From contig NZ_JAQOSQ010000008.1 in assembly GCF_030068455.1 (NCBI RefSeq), positions 1-64,000 on the forward strand: 64,000 bases of DNA. Direction: 5' to 3'. Numbering within the stretch: the first letter of the stretch is position 1; the number at the start of each line of letters is the position of its first letter. Positions 26,926-34,838 of this stretch are shown here, one piece after another. The stretch comes from Roseofilum casamattae BLCC-M143 (lineage in GTDB: Bacteria; Cyanobacteriota; Cyanobacteriia; Cyanobacteriales; Desertifilaceae). Both the position numbers and the translations under genes were made by a program. The notes below the pieces were generated by a model that worked only from the letters and a program-made list of their open reading frames with translations, did not search any database and was not told the DNA's origin.

Positions 26926-28077
26926 CTAGTCTTCAACCGGTTCCGCCGATCTTTCGGCGGCAAGAGCACTTAAGCGCGCTTGGCATTTACTCCAATAGGA
27001 AACGGTTTCGGGATCTTCGGGTTCGAGCTGCAACGAACGATCGCAACTGGCGAGAGCTTCTTCGTATCGTTGCAGATGGTATAAACAAGTGCCGCGCTGT
27101 CTCCAAGCATCGGCAGAATGTTCCACTCTGGCAAGGACTTCATCCCAGGTGGCGACTCCTTCTTCATAATGCTGGAGCAGAGTAAGCATTCTTGCCGTTC
27201 CCGTCCAAGCTTCGGCGCGCTGCGGATTAATTTCAGTGGCGTGACGGAAGTTCTCCAGTGCTTCTTCGTAGCGTTTTAAACCGCTAAGTACAGTGCCGCG
27301 ATTGAGCCAGGGATCGAAGGTATTGGGTTGCAGGGAAATGGCGCGATCGTAACTTTCTAATGCCTCTTCATAGCGACCTAACCACCGGAGGCTTACTCCT
27401 CGGTTACTCCAAGCGATATCATAGTCGGGTTGGATGGCTAGGGCGCGATCGTAACTGGATAAGGCTTCTTCGTAACGCTTCATAGTATTTAAAGCTACAC
27501 CTCGATTAGTCCAGGCTTGGTATAAATCTGCTTTCAAGGCGATCGCCCGATCCCAGTGTGATAGAGCTGTAACGTACTCTCCTTGCTGATAATACTCATT
27601 CCCTCGATTGAATGCCGTTTCCGCATCCTCTGTCATCGGTTGCGCTTCTGGGGTAAAGTCTTTGTTGAGGAGCGCTCGGCCGACTTCCGTGGCTTTTGCG
27701 CCAATAGCTCCCGGTTGCCGTTCTCCCAGTTTCAATAACCGCGATGCCAACTCGTGGTGGGAGTCGGGATGCTCTAAAAGGCGATCGCCAAATCGTTGCA
27801 ACCAGTCTATCCATCCCGCTTCTGTAGTGCGGTGGGAGAGTTTGGCGAAATAGTCTGCGACTTGCAACTGTTCCCATCCTTGGTTGACTCCTTCCAGCAG
27901 TTGCATGAAGACGAACTCGTATCCGCTGTCATCTAAAGGGGGTTCGCCGCTGCCAGTGGAATGGCCGTTGGTGGTTTTCGCGGGTGTACTAGAGATCGTA
28001 AATCCCAAAGATGCGAGAATCCAGGTGGCTATTCTTTGAATCCCAGTGATGAAGGACTGCCAAAGCTGCTGCAACAT
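26926..28077 (-). CDS. tetratricopeptide repeat protein
   Basis: A 383-residue protein. The N-terminus has a short hydrophobic start (SFITGIQRIATWILASLGF) that may associate with membrane. From about residue 155 there are at least six TPR units of 34 residues with the W-x-x-x-G/A and Y-x-x-A-x-x-x-Y/F-D-x-A pattern (for example RYEEALESYDRAISLQP). TPRs mediate protein-protein contacts. The partner is unknown. The gene is upstream of modA on the same strand with only 11 bases between them, which may reflect cotranscription rather than function. Confidence 0.85.
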   Translation of the reverse strand: MLQQLWQSFITGIQRIATWILASLGFTISSTPAKTTNGHSTGSGEPPLDDSGYEFVFMQLLEGVNQGWEQLQVADYFAKLSHRTTEAGWIDWLQRFGDRLLEHPDSHHELASRLLKLGERQPGAIGAKATEVGRALLNKDFTPEAQPMTEDAETAFNRGNEYYQQGEYVTALSHWDRAIALKADLYQAWTNRGVALNTMKRYEEALSSYDRALAIQPDYDIAWSNRGVSLRWLGRYEEALESYDRAISLQPNTFDPWLNRGTVLSGLKRYEEALENFRHATEINPQRAEAWTGTARMLTLLQHYEEGVATWDEVLARVEHSADAWRQRGTCLYHLQRYEEALASCDRSLQLEPEDPETVSYWSKCQARLSALAAERSAEPVED

Positions 28078-28289
28078 AGGTTTGGAGAGAAGAAGAGAGG
28101 GTTGCCCGTATTCTATTGTAGGGGAGAGTGCGATCGCGATCGGGGAAAATACAATGGGTTAAATCCCGAGGCGATCGCCTCTCTGACGAACACGAAGAAC
28201 TTATGCTACTGGAAAATCAGTTTGATTTTGTCCGGGTGTGAAAATTTCTGGGCGATCAGAAGTAGCTCTGTAAGTTTCATCTGCAATAA

Positions 28290-29531
28290 TTATCCCAAGC
28301 GAGTTTTAGAAGCAATGCGGGTTTTCTTCCGTTCTTGGGCGGAAAGTTCGTCACCAGATTGCAGCCGAGTGGCGCTTTCTTGCAGAATAGTGGCAGCATT
28401 GCGATCGCCTAATTGCAAAGCCGTTTTCGCAGCCGTTTGCAATAGCGTTGCTGCGCCTTGGCGATCGCCTTCTTGCAACCGAGTTTCGGCAAGCTGAGTT
28501 TGCCGATATTTGGCTAAGGAGAGCAGGTGCGGTTGCACTTGTGGATTCACTTCCGGTTGGTAGTTCTCCGTCACTATCGCCGTAACGGTTACCGGAGCGC
28601 TAGTGAGTCCTTCCGCACCTAACCCCGGATTATCGTAAATGACGTGCAATGTCGCAATATTCCCTTCGCCTAAAGGCAACTGTCCCAAATATAAATTGAC
28701 TAAAATAACTCGAGGTTGGTCTTGCATTAAATCGCCCAACCTAACAGTAATACTCTCTCCATCCGGTTGCATTGGTAACTCGATGGTATCGGGGGAAACC
28801 TGAGCAATGGGTTTGAGTTCGGCTAACCGTACTTCGGGAACTAGAGATAACTTCAAGAACGCATTCGTTAATCCGACGGACTGAACTCGTTCAAACAAGG
28901 TAGAGAATGCGGTAATGGCTTCTTCCGGATATTCAATATAAGAGAGAGTCCCGCCACCTGCATCGGCTAATTTTTCCAGCACATCTTGATTCCAATGCGC
29001 GCCAAATCCCAGGGTATTAATCGTCAGTTTATATTCCGTCGCTAAACTGGCTAACTTCAAACAGCGATCGTTATCTCCATGCTCGTTTTCCCCATCAGTT
29101 AAGAGAAACACTTGCGAGACTGCATCTTGCTTCCCTTTCGCCAGTTCCTCAATTCCCAAACGCAACCCTTCGTCAATAGAGGTTCCGCCATTCGCTTCCA
29201 ACAGCTCAATACTTCGTTTCAACCGCGTGCGATCGTCAATCGTTTGGTTAGAAATTAACACCTGCGCTTGATGGTTAAAGGAAATTACTGATAAGCGATC
29301 GCCTTCTTGCAAGCGATCGATGACAGCCATGGCCGCTTTTTGCACTGTCTCTAGAGGTTTGCCCGCCATAGAGCCGCTGCGATCGAGAATCAGACACAAA
29401 TTTAACCGCAGATTTCCAATTCCAGTCGAAGATGCGATCGCCGAAACCGACACCGATAACTGTCGTTGCTGACTGGTGGTTCCTGCTTGCACGGCGCGAT
29501 CGCTCAGCATTGCCTCTAAACCAACTTCCAT
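28290..29531 (-). CDS. von Willebrand factor A domain protein
   Basis: A 413-residue protein with a VWA domain at about residues 40-225. The metal-ion-dependent adhesion site is intact as DRSGSM, with the downstream Thr and LTDGENEHGD. The remaining part is a beta-rich and then helical C-terminus with repeated Ala-Leu-Gln segments. No signal peptide is seen, so it is likely cytosolic. VWA proteins of this type usually act in multiprotein assemblies. The 211-base gap to the next gene shows nothing recognisable. Confidence 0.88.
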   Translation of the reverse strand: MEVGLEAMLSDRAVQAGTTSQQRQLSVSVSAIASSTGIGNLRLNLCLILDRSGSMAGKPLETVQKAAMAVIDRLQEGDRLSVISFNHQAQVLISNQTIDDRTRLKRSIELLEANGGTSIDEGLRLGIEELAKGKQDAVSQVFLLTDGENEHGDNDRCLKLASLATEYKLTINTLGFGAHWNQDVLEKLADAGGGTLSYIEYPEEAITAFSTLFERVQSVGLTNAFLKLSLVPEVRLAELKPIAQVSPDTIELPMQPDGESITVRLGDLMQDQPRVILVNLYLGQLPLGEGNIATLHVIYDNPGLGAEGLTSAPVTVTAIVTENYQPEVNPQVQPHLLSLAKYRQTQLAETRLQEGDRQGAATLLQTAAKTALQLGDRNAATILQESATRLQSGDELSAQERKKTRIASKTRLG

Positions 29532-29635
29532 GACGGGTTAACCCCCCAAACTCACTGTTACTATTCTAGAACGTGCGGTCGGGAGATGGACAACCAGCCT
29601 TGTCAAGGTGGCAAACGAATGAAACCTAAGACACC

Positions 29636-29698
29636 GTAGGGGCGGGTTTTCCTATATCATTCATTTCCGACCAATGGCCTCTGTGAACCCGCCCCTAC
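29636..29698. repeat. MITE-like inverted repeat, GTAGGGGCGGGTT arms
   Basis: GTAGGGGCGGGTT (29636-29648) is matched exactly by AACCCGCCCCTAC (29686-29698), with a 37-base loop. Such GGGGCGGGTT-ended short elements are dispersed in cyanobacterial intergenic DNA. It lies in the 267-base gap between the VWA gene and the mntA-like gene. No coding potential is seen inside. Confidence 0.7.
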
Positions 29699-29798
29699 CC
29701 CCGCGCAAGACAACAGATTTGTACTATATTTTGAATGAGACATCAAAGCGCTCTCTATTGGCTATTGACAATCGTTTGTTACATTTGTGCGATCCAAG

Positions 29799-30089
29799 AT
29801 GAACAAAGAACAGGTACTGGCAATGTTAGGCGATCGCCGGGAAGAACTCGAGGCATTGGGAGTCAAGTCTCTAGACTTATTTGGCTCGGTTGCCAGAGAT
29901 GAAGCGCGACCCGATAGCGATATTGACTTTCTCGTAGACTTTTCTATAGAAGCAAGTTTGTTTGACTTATTTCGCCTGCAACACTATCTAGAAGACTTGT
30001 TTGGTTGTGAGATAGATTTAGGCACGGCAGATGCTTTGCGAGAACACTTACGGGAACCCGTTCTCCAGGAGGCGATTCGTGCCTTCTAG
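29799..30089 (+). CDS. mntA: MntA-type nucleotidyltransferase antitoxin
   Basis: A 96-residue minimal nucleotidyltransferase (MNT). The catalytic motif GSVARDEARPDSDIDFLVDF has the Gly-Ser and the Asp-x-Asp of the family. MNT proteins AMPylate and neutralise the HepT RNase toxin encoded next door. I chose the ATG at 29799, which gives the usual MNKEQVL start; a GTG four codons earlier is also in frame. The 3' end overlaps the decayed hepT by 11 bases, which is the normal MNT/HepT layout. Confidence 0.88.
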   Translation: MNKEQVLAMLGDRREELEALGVKSLDLFGSVARDEARPDSDIDFLVDFSIEASLFDLFRLQHYLEDLFGCEIDLGTADALREHLREPVLQEAIRAF

Positions 30090-30145
30090 AGCGTGGAATT
30101 TACGGGTACAGGATATCTTATGATGCGATCCGCCAGTTAGAATAA
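30079..30145 (+). pseudogene. hepT: decayed hepT toxin gene
   Basis: From the GTG at 30079 the frame reads V-P-S-R-A-W-N-L-R-V-Q-D-I-L and stops at TGA (30121). Skipping one base restores D-A-I-R-Q-L-E before a TAA at 30143-30145. Together this gives the usual HepT N-terminus (PSRxWxxRxxDILDAI). It is therefore the first about 21 codons of hepT with a +1 frameshift, and the remaining roughly 90 codons are absent. The catalytic RX4-6H motif is lost, so no toxin can be made. Confidence 0.8.
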
Positions 30146-30171
30146 AGCAAGTAGAGCCAAGTCATCTAATT

Positions 30172-30477
30172 ATGAATGCGAATAGCCAAATCACTTCCAT
30201 CAAAGAGTTTCAAGAAAATCATCAACCCGAAATAGAGGCGATTACTCAAATGTTAGTACAGATCGCCAACTGCACATCCGAGCAGATTAAGCCATTACTC
30301 GACGAATTAATCTCACAGCTAGTGAAACCTCAAGAGCCTCATTTTTACGAAACAGCTACTGACGAGGAATGGTTAACTGAATTTCAACAATGGGCTGATA
30401 GTCATCGTACTCTGGACTCCCCAATGCTTTCTGATGAAGCAATTAGCCGAGAAAGTATTTATGGAGAAAGGGGTTAA
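30172..30477 (+). CDS. putative antitoxin paired with PIN toxin
   Basis: A 101-residue acidic protein with a helical N-terminus and a C-terminal tail LSDEAISRESIYGERG. That tail recurs in small cyanobacterial antitoxins upstream of PIN genes. Its TAA is directly followed by the ATG of the PIN gene (no gap), so the genes are translationally coupled. DNA binding and toxin inhibition are inferred from context only. Confidence 0.7.
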   Translation: MNANSQITSIKEFQENHQPEIEAITQMLVQIANCTSEQIKPLLDELISQLVKPQEPHFYETATDEEWLTEFQQWADSHRTLDSPMLSDEAISRESIYGERG

Positions 30478-30921
30478 ATGCCATTTCTGCTGGATACAAA
30501 TATCTTACTGCGTATCATCGATCGCGAACATCCCATGAATGCTGATGCCATGAATGCGATCGCAGTGTTACGCCGTCGTGGCGAACCAATGTATATCGTG
30601 CCCCAAAACTTAATAGAATGTTGGAATGTCTGTACGCGCCCTAGAGAAAAAAATGGACTGGGACGTACGGTAGCGCAAGCAGAAGCAGAAATTAATCGTC
30701 TAAAAAAGCTTTTTCCCTTATTGTCGGACCCCGAGACAATTTACCAAGAATGGGAACAGTTAGTAGTGACGTATAAGGTCATGGGTGCCAACGTTCACGA
30801 TGCACGGCTAGTTGCTGCTATGCTGGTTCATGGCTTAACTCATATTCTTACATTTAACGTCCGTGACTTTACCCGCTATCGTGAGATCGCGCCAGTTGAC
30901 CCCACAACCCTAACCTCGTGA
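30478..30921 (+). CDS. vapC: PIN-domain ribonuclease toxin (VapC-like)
   Basis: A 147-residue PIN domain protein. The acidic metal-binding residues are visible: Asp6 (LLDTN), Glu47 (NLIECWNV), Asp108 (NVHDAR) and Asp130 (NVRDF). These enzymes cleave RNA (often tRNA or rRNA) and are held inactive by the antitoxin made just upstream. The catalytic set looks intact, so this module is probably functional, in contrast to the adjacent decayed hepT. Confidence 0.88.
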   Translation: MPFLLDTNILLRIIDREHPMNADAMNAIAVLRRRGEPMYIVPQNLIECWNVCTRPREKNGLGRTVAQAEAEINRLKKLFPLLSDPETIYQEWEQLVVTYKVMGANVHDARLVAAMLVHGLTHILTFNVRDFTRYREIAPVDPTTLTS

Positions 30922-31072
30922 AGTTGGAGTTATAGAACTGCGTTGTTTCAACTTAGATTACGCGATCGCAGACAACCGTAGAAGATGACCGGTATCCCGA
31001 ATCTACCAAATTCCCCGATCGCGCTACCATAAGGAACATTAGCAAAAACCCATTCAAGAACACTCCCGATCT

Positions 31073-31762
31073 ATGGACACACCGATTCAGGCGGTACAAT
31101 CTCCCTATTATGGAGATGCATATTATCGGACGCCCCCTCCCGATCTGGCCTCCTTACTCCTCAAGGAACGGATTGTTTACCTGGGAATGCCCCTCTTTTC
31201 CGACGACCAAGTTAAACAACAAGTCGGGATCGACGTTACCGAATTGATTATCGCCCAACTGCTGTACCTACAGTTCGATAGTCCGGAAAAACCTATCTAT
31301 TTCTATATCAACTCTACCGGAACCTCTTGGTATGGCGGCGAAGCTGTCGGGTTTGAGACCGAAGCTTTCGCCATCTGCGATACCCTGAGCTACATTAAAC
31401 CTCCCGTCCACACCATCTGTCTCGGTCAAGCCATGGGAACCGCATCCATGATTCTTTCGGCAGGAACTAAGGGATGTCGGGCGAGTCTGGCTCACGCTAC
31501 TATTGTCCTGAACCAACCGCGTACCGGCGCGCAAGGACAAGCCACAGATATTCAAATCCGCGCTAAAGAAGTCATCGACAACAAGCAAACCATGCTGTCC
31601 ATGATGGCGGAGAATACGGGACAAACTGTAGAAAAAATTGCCAAAGATACCGATCGCATGTTCTACATGACTCCTGAAGAAGCCAAAGAATACGGCTTGA
31701 TCGATAAAGTCTTGGCCAGCAGCAAAGATTTGCCCGCTGCCATGCCTGCTCTCAGTTCCTAA
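31073..31762 (+). CDS. clpR: ClpR, catalytically inactive ClpP-like subunit
   Basis: A 229-residue protein with the ClpP fold but without the catalytic Ser and His. The position of the Ser in GLAASMG is Gly122 in TICLGQAMG, and the His of IHQP is Asn147 in LNQP. In cyanobacteria ClpR forms a mixed ring with ClpP3 that partners ClpC for essential proteolysis. It is followed by clpP3 after 42 bases, the order known for this pair. Confidence 0.93.
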   Translation: MDTPIQAVQSPYYGDAYYRTPPPDLASLLLKERIVYLGMPLFSDDQVKQQVGIDVTELIIAQLLYLQFDSPEKPIYFYINSTGTSWYGGEAVGFETEAFAICDTLSYIKPPVHTICLGQAMGTASMILSAGTKGCRASLAHATIVLNQPRTGAQGQATDIQIRAKEVIDNKQTMLSMMAENTGQTVEKIAKDTDRMFYMTPEEAKEYGLIDKVLASSKDLPAAMPALSS

Positions 31763-31804
31763 CCTAAATCTTGTTTCCTCGTTCCTTATTCTGGTAATTT
31801 TCTC

Positions 31805-32401
31805 ATGCCTATCGGTGTTCCTAGCGTTCCCTATCGTCTCCCCGGAAGTCCTTACGAACGGTGGATCAATATTTACGATCGCCTCTACCAAGAGCGGATT
31901 ATTTTTCTCGGCCGCGAAGTGACCGATAGTCTGGCGAACCAACTGGTTGCGGTCATGCTTTATCTCGACTCTGACGACCAAAATAAGCCGATTTATCTTT
32001 ATATCAATTCTCCCGGCGGCTCCGTAACTGCGGGTATGGCAATTTACGATACCATGCAGCATATTAAGTCGGAAGTGATTACTATCTGCGTCGGGTTAGC
32101 GGCTTCCATGGGTGCCTTTTTGCTCGCTGCGGGCAGTCCTGGAAAGCGCTTGGCTCTGCCTCACTCGCGGATTATGATTCACCAACCCCTCGGTGGTGTC
32201 GGACGGCGACAAGCGACGGATATTCAGATTGAAGCGCAACAAATTCTGCGCACGCGATCGCAGTTAAACGATCTGCTCGCCCATCATACCAAACAACCTT
32301 TGGAGAAAATCGAGAAAGATACCGATCGCGACTATTTCTTATCGGCAGAAGAAGCGAAAGAATACGGTTTGATCGATAAAGTTATTATCGATCGCGTTTA
32401 A
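31805..32401 (+). CDS. clpP3: ATP-dependent Clp protease proteolytic subunit ClpP3
   Basis: A 198-residue active serine protease subunit. The catalytic Ser101 is in GLAASMGAF, His126 in MIHQPLGG, and the Asp in the KDTDRDYF segment near residue 175. It pairs with ClpR upstream in the ClpP3/R core complex. Downstream a perfect hairpin (32411) may end the transcript, and the reverse transcriptase gene is convergent. Confidence 0.95.
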   Translation: MPIGVPSVPYRLPGSPYERWINIYDRLYQERIIFLGREVTDSLANQLVAVMLYLDSDDQNKPIYLYINSPGGSVTAGMAIYDTMQHIKSEVITICVGLAASMGAFLLAAGSPGKRLALPHSRIMIHQPLGGVGRRQATDIQIEAQQILRTRSQLNDLLAHHTKQPLEKIEKDTDRDYFLSAEEAKEYGLIDKVIIDRV

Positions 32402-32410
32402 AAATTGCCC

Positions 32411-32434
32411 GGATAATGGAACATTCCATTATCC
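32411..32434. terminator. hairpin between clpP3 and reverse transcriptase gene
   Basis: GGATAATGGAA pairs exactly with TTCCATTATCC around a 2-base centre. It lies 10 bases after the clpP3 stop and 35 bases beyond the end of the convergent reverse transcriptase gene. TTCTTAT follows on the plus strand, and ATTTTT follows about 5 bases later on the minus strand. It could serve both genes. Confidence 0.55.
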
Positions 32435-32468
32435 TTCTTATAAAAAAACGGTTTCTCAGATCCCCTCA

Positions 32469-33899
32469 CTAACGATTGCCATACTTCTGGCGAATGCGAT
32501 AGACTTGTTCTTGAAAACGCCGGCCTTTTTCCGGATCGATCGTTGCGACGAAGCTGGCAAAACCTTGGATGGAAGATAAAACATTGGTAGAATGTCCCCA
32601 ACGTTTTCCTTGTAAACCATCTCGTTCAATTTGATGTAGTGTTGCGCGAAATTTTCGTAAGAGTTTGCGATCGATACTGAGCTTTTCGTTCACCACTACT
32701 CCAGTCACTTCCAGTTGCGACGATTTTCCGCGCAAAATCCGAGTTTTATCGGGATGGATGGTAAAGCTTTCATAGGAGAGAATAGACTCGGTGCGGCGAA
32801 GAAGAGTGCGAATGCGGTCGTTATCTCGAGCAGAAGAAAAGGTCAGATCGTCGGCATATCGAGTGTAAGTAAATCCGAGAGCGTCAGCCATTCCAGTCAA
32901 ACGGCGATCGCAATTTCGGCAAATTAAATTAGAGATTGCCGGACTTGCCGGAGAGCCTTGCGGTAAATGGCGATCGCTCGTTGCCACATAATAGGTTTGG
33001 CCGTCGAGTTCCACTTCTTCCACATTAGGTGCCGTACAAATTAACCCCAAAATAGTGGCGACTGCTTCCGAATAGCCAAAGGAGCGAAATAATCCCTTCA
33101 CTCGCTTATAAGAAATAGAAGGAAAAAAGTCCTTTAAATCGCAATTAATAACAATGGCAGCTCCCACATGAGGTCGAGCATTACTGACAATAGAGTGCCC
33201 CGGTAAAAAACCACGAGCGTTGGGATGTACCGGAATTTTTTCCAGAATATTGTGCAACACCCAATATTGAGCCTGTTTTAAGCGCGGCATCGGTGCCGAA
33301 ATCAGGCGATCGCCCCCCGTCTTTTTCGGCATTTTGAAGCGGATATAATGAGATACAGTGCTCGTTTGGCGATCGAAGGCCAAAAACCGCAGTTCCCCCA
33401 AGGTAATGCCCATAGCTTCGGCAATTTCCGCCGCTGTCGATAACTGGGGCAGTCCCGCGTCCTGGAGTGCCGGAGGATTGGACTGCGTTTCTCCGAGTCC
33501 TGCCGAAACTCCCGCTCCTAAATAAACAATCTCTTGCTGTTGGCGCTTCTGCCACGCTTCCGCTTTCGCTTGTCGTTCTCGCTCTCGCTGCTCTTTCCGT
33601 TCTTGGCGCTTCTGCCGAGACTCCAATAACCGCTGCTTGCGCAGTTGGCGACGCATTTTCTCTTCATCGTGGAGCTGGCGATGTTGCTGTCGTAACTGGT
33701 TTAGTTGTTTCTGCAACTCGGAGCGCTGGCGAATTTCATCCGCCGGATCTTGCGGCAGCGTACCTTCTGGCGGCCAAAATCCATAGCGAATCATCTCCTC
33801 TAGGATAAACGCTTCGCGCCCCATAGTGCGGATGCGATCGTAGAGTTCCTGGCGGGTACGAGGTTGTTCGGTCATAGCAAATAAGAAGAGAGCCACCAA
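32469..33899 (-). CDS. retron-type reverse transcriptase (Mx162-like)
   Basis: A 476-residue reverse transcriptase (467 from the ATG at 33875). Residues about 55-125 are a highly charged coiled coil. The RT core has DLKDFFPSI (254), LPQGSPASP (312), YADDLTFS (348) with the catalytic Asp pair, and VTG at 398, a retron RT hallmark. The stretch LGAGVS, the LGELRFLAF helix and SHYIRFKMPKK before the core resemble, from memory, the N-terminal extension of myxobacterial Mx162-type retron RTs. No group II maturase domain is present. Only about 70-90 bases separate it from the upstream gene, too little for a usual msr/msd. The start is uncertain (TTG 33899, GTG 33896 or ATG 33875). Confidence 0.88.
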   Translation of the reverse strand: MVALFLFAMTEQPRTRQELYDRIRTMGREAFILEEMIRYGFWPPEGTLPQDPADEIRQRSELQKQLNQLRQQHRQLHDEEKMRRQLRKQRLLESRQKRQERKEQRERERQAKAEAWQKRQQQEIVYLGAGVSAGLGETQSNPPALQDAGLPQLSTAAEIAEAMGITLGELRFLAFDRQTSTVSHYIRFKMPKKTGGDRLISAPMPRLKQAQYWVLHNILEKIPVHPNARGFLPGHSIVSNARPHVGAAIVINCDLKDFFPSISYKRVKGLFRSFGYSEAVATILGLICTAPNVEEVELDGQTYYVATSDRHLPQGSPASPAISNLICRNCDRRLTGMADALGFTYTRYADDLTFSSARDNDRIRTLLRRTESILSYESFTIHPDKTRILRGKSSQLEVTGVVVNEKLSIDRKLLRKFRATLHQIERDGLQGKRWGHSTNVLSSIQGFASFVATIDPEKGRRFQEQVYRIRQKYGNR

Positions 33900-33967
33900 C
33901 GGTTTGTCCCATTATGGCTTATGCCTCCTTAAGTTGACTTTATTTTCAATGAAAAGTTAAATTCTGC

Positions 33968-34585
33968 TTAGTTTGCCTGAAGTGAGGTTAACTCGAGCAA
34001 CTCGAGACTAGACCGTTGCGGCACTCGAGTCCCTGACGGAGTGGAAGAAGGAGTTGCCACTTCCTCGACTTGAAATACTCCTCCTTGCAGCACATCTTGT
34101 ACTCCAGAGGTCAAAGCAAAATCTCCTTGATTCTTATATCCAGGATTTTTCAATAGTAAAACGCCATAACTCTCCCCTTGAGCAGCTCTAGGCTTAAAGA
34201 AACTCCACCCCGGAGTTAGCGCTCCAAACCCGCCAACCGTAGCAATACGCGGTAGGGGATATCGCTCTCCATTAGGCGCCCAAAGTAAAGGCTGACTGCC
34301 AGCGATCAAATGATCCAGGTCCCAAGATTGGGATTCAATGGTGGCTCGAAAACTATCGATCGCAAAATATTCTACCCCGTGAATGGTTTGATAGGGTTCG
34401 GCATCGTCATAGGTAAATTGCCCCATCCCCACTTGATTGCGCTTGCTGCTAAAAAATTCAATCTGCAACGTGACGGGTTTGGCCTCGCTGGGTTGAGCCA
34501 AACCAAGCGCACTGAAACAACTCAGAGCGAGAGTCACCGCGATCGCGCCAGACCGAAAATGGGTTAATTTTAGCAATGGGTTCAT
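33968..34585 (-). CDS. exported hypothetical protein
   Basis: A 205-residue protein from the ATG at 34585; a start five codons upstream is possible. The N-terminus is a typical Sec signal peptide (hydrophobic AIAVTLALSCFSALGLA followed by a likely Ala-x-Ala-type cleavage near SEA). The mature part is a beta-rich unknown with FTYDDAEPYQTIHGVEYF, resembling small secreted cyanobacterial proteins that carry PEP-CTERM tails. Here, however, there is no C-terminal membrane segment. It is 92 bases upstream of the reverse transcriptase ATG, on the same strand. Confidence 0.65.
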   Translation of the reverse strand: MNPLLKLTHFRSGAIAVTLALSCFSALGLAQPSEAKPVTLQIEFFSSKRNQVGMGQFTYDDAEPYQTIHGVEYFAIDSFRATIESQSWDLDHLIAGSQPLLWAPNGERYPLPRIATVGGFGALTPGWSFFKPRAAQGESYGVLLLKNPGYKNQGDFALTSGVQDVLQGGVFQVEEVATPSSTPSGTRVPQRSSLELLELTSLQAN

Positions 34586-34666
34586 GGGAGTAACAACCAA
34601 AAAACGACTATATGTTCTCTATCCTCAGTTCCTTTTGTCAAAGGTGATTGAGATGCTCTTACCTTA

Positions 34667-34807
34667 CTAATTAAGCGAACTTGATATTACACCCAGTCTA
34701 TCTAAACCTGCGACAGATAAGTCATTGTATATCGATATCAAGGTATCGCGAGGAATGGTATTTTCGATGATTTCATATCCCCGATCGAGGAAAAATTGCG
34801 ATCGCAT
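34667..34807 (-). CDS. possible 46-residue small ORF or gene remnant
   Basis: Between the Uma2 gene and the exported protein gene, an ATG (34807) opens a 46-codon frame starting MRSQFFLDRGYEIIE and ending in a TAG at 34667. The frame stays open upstream into the Uma2 3' end (S-D-H-L-K-L-I-E-N-G-A-V), so it might be the tail of a lost longer gene. Composition looks protein-like (mixed charged and hydrophobic residues, no low complexity). I do not recognise a family. Apart from this the 252-base gap holds nothing I can name. Confidence 0.35.
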   Translation of the reverse strand: MRSQFFLDRGYEIIENTIPRDTLISIYNDLSVAGLDRLGVISSSLN

Positions 34808-34838
34808 TACTGCCCCATTTTCGATTAACTTCAGATGG

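Noticed and set aside
27961-28497. 178-codon plus-strand ORF between TPR and VWA genes
   Set aside because: It overlaps both minus-strand genes and has no recognisable domain.
31268-32062. 264-codon minus-strand ORF across clpR/clpP3
   Set aside because: It is a shadow of two well-conserved protease genes on the plus strand.
33900-33967. Retron msr/msd upstream of the reverse transcriptase
   Set aside because: The gap is only 68 bases and shows no long inverted repeat or flanking a1/a2 pair. I do not annotate an ncRNA.
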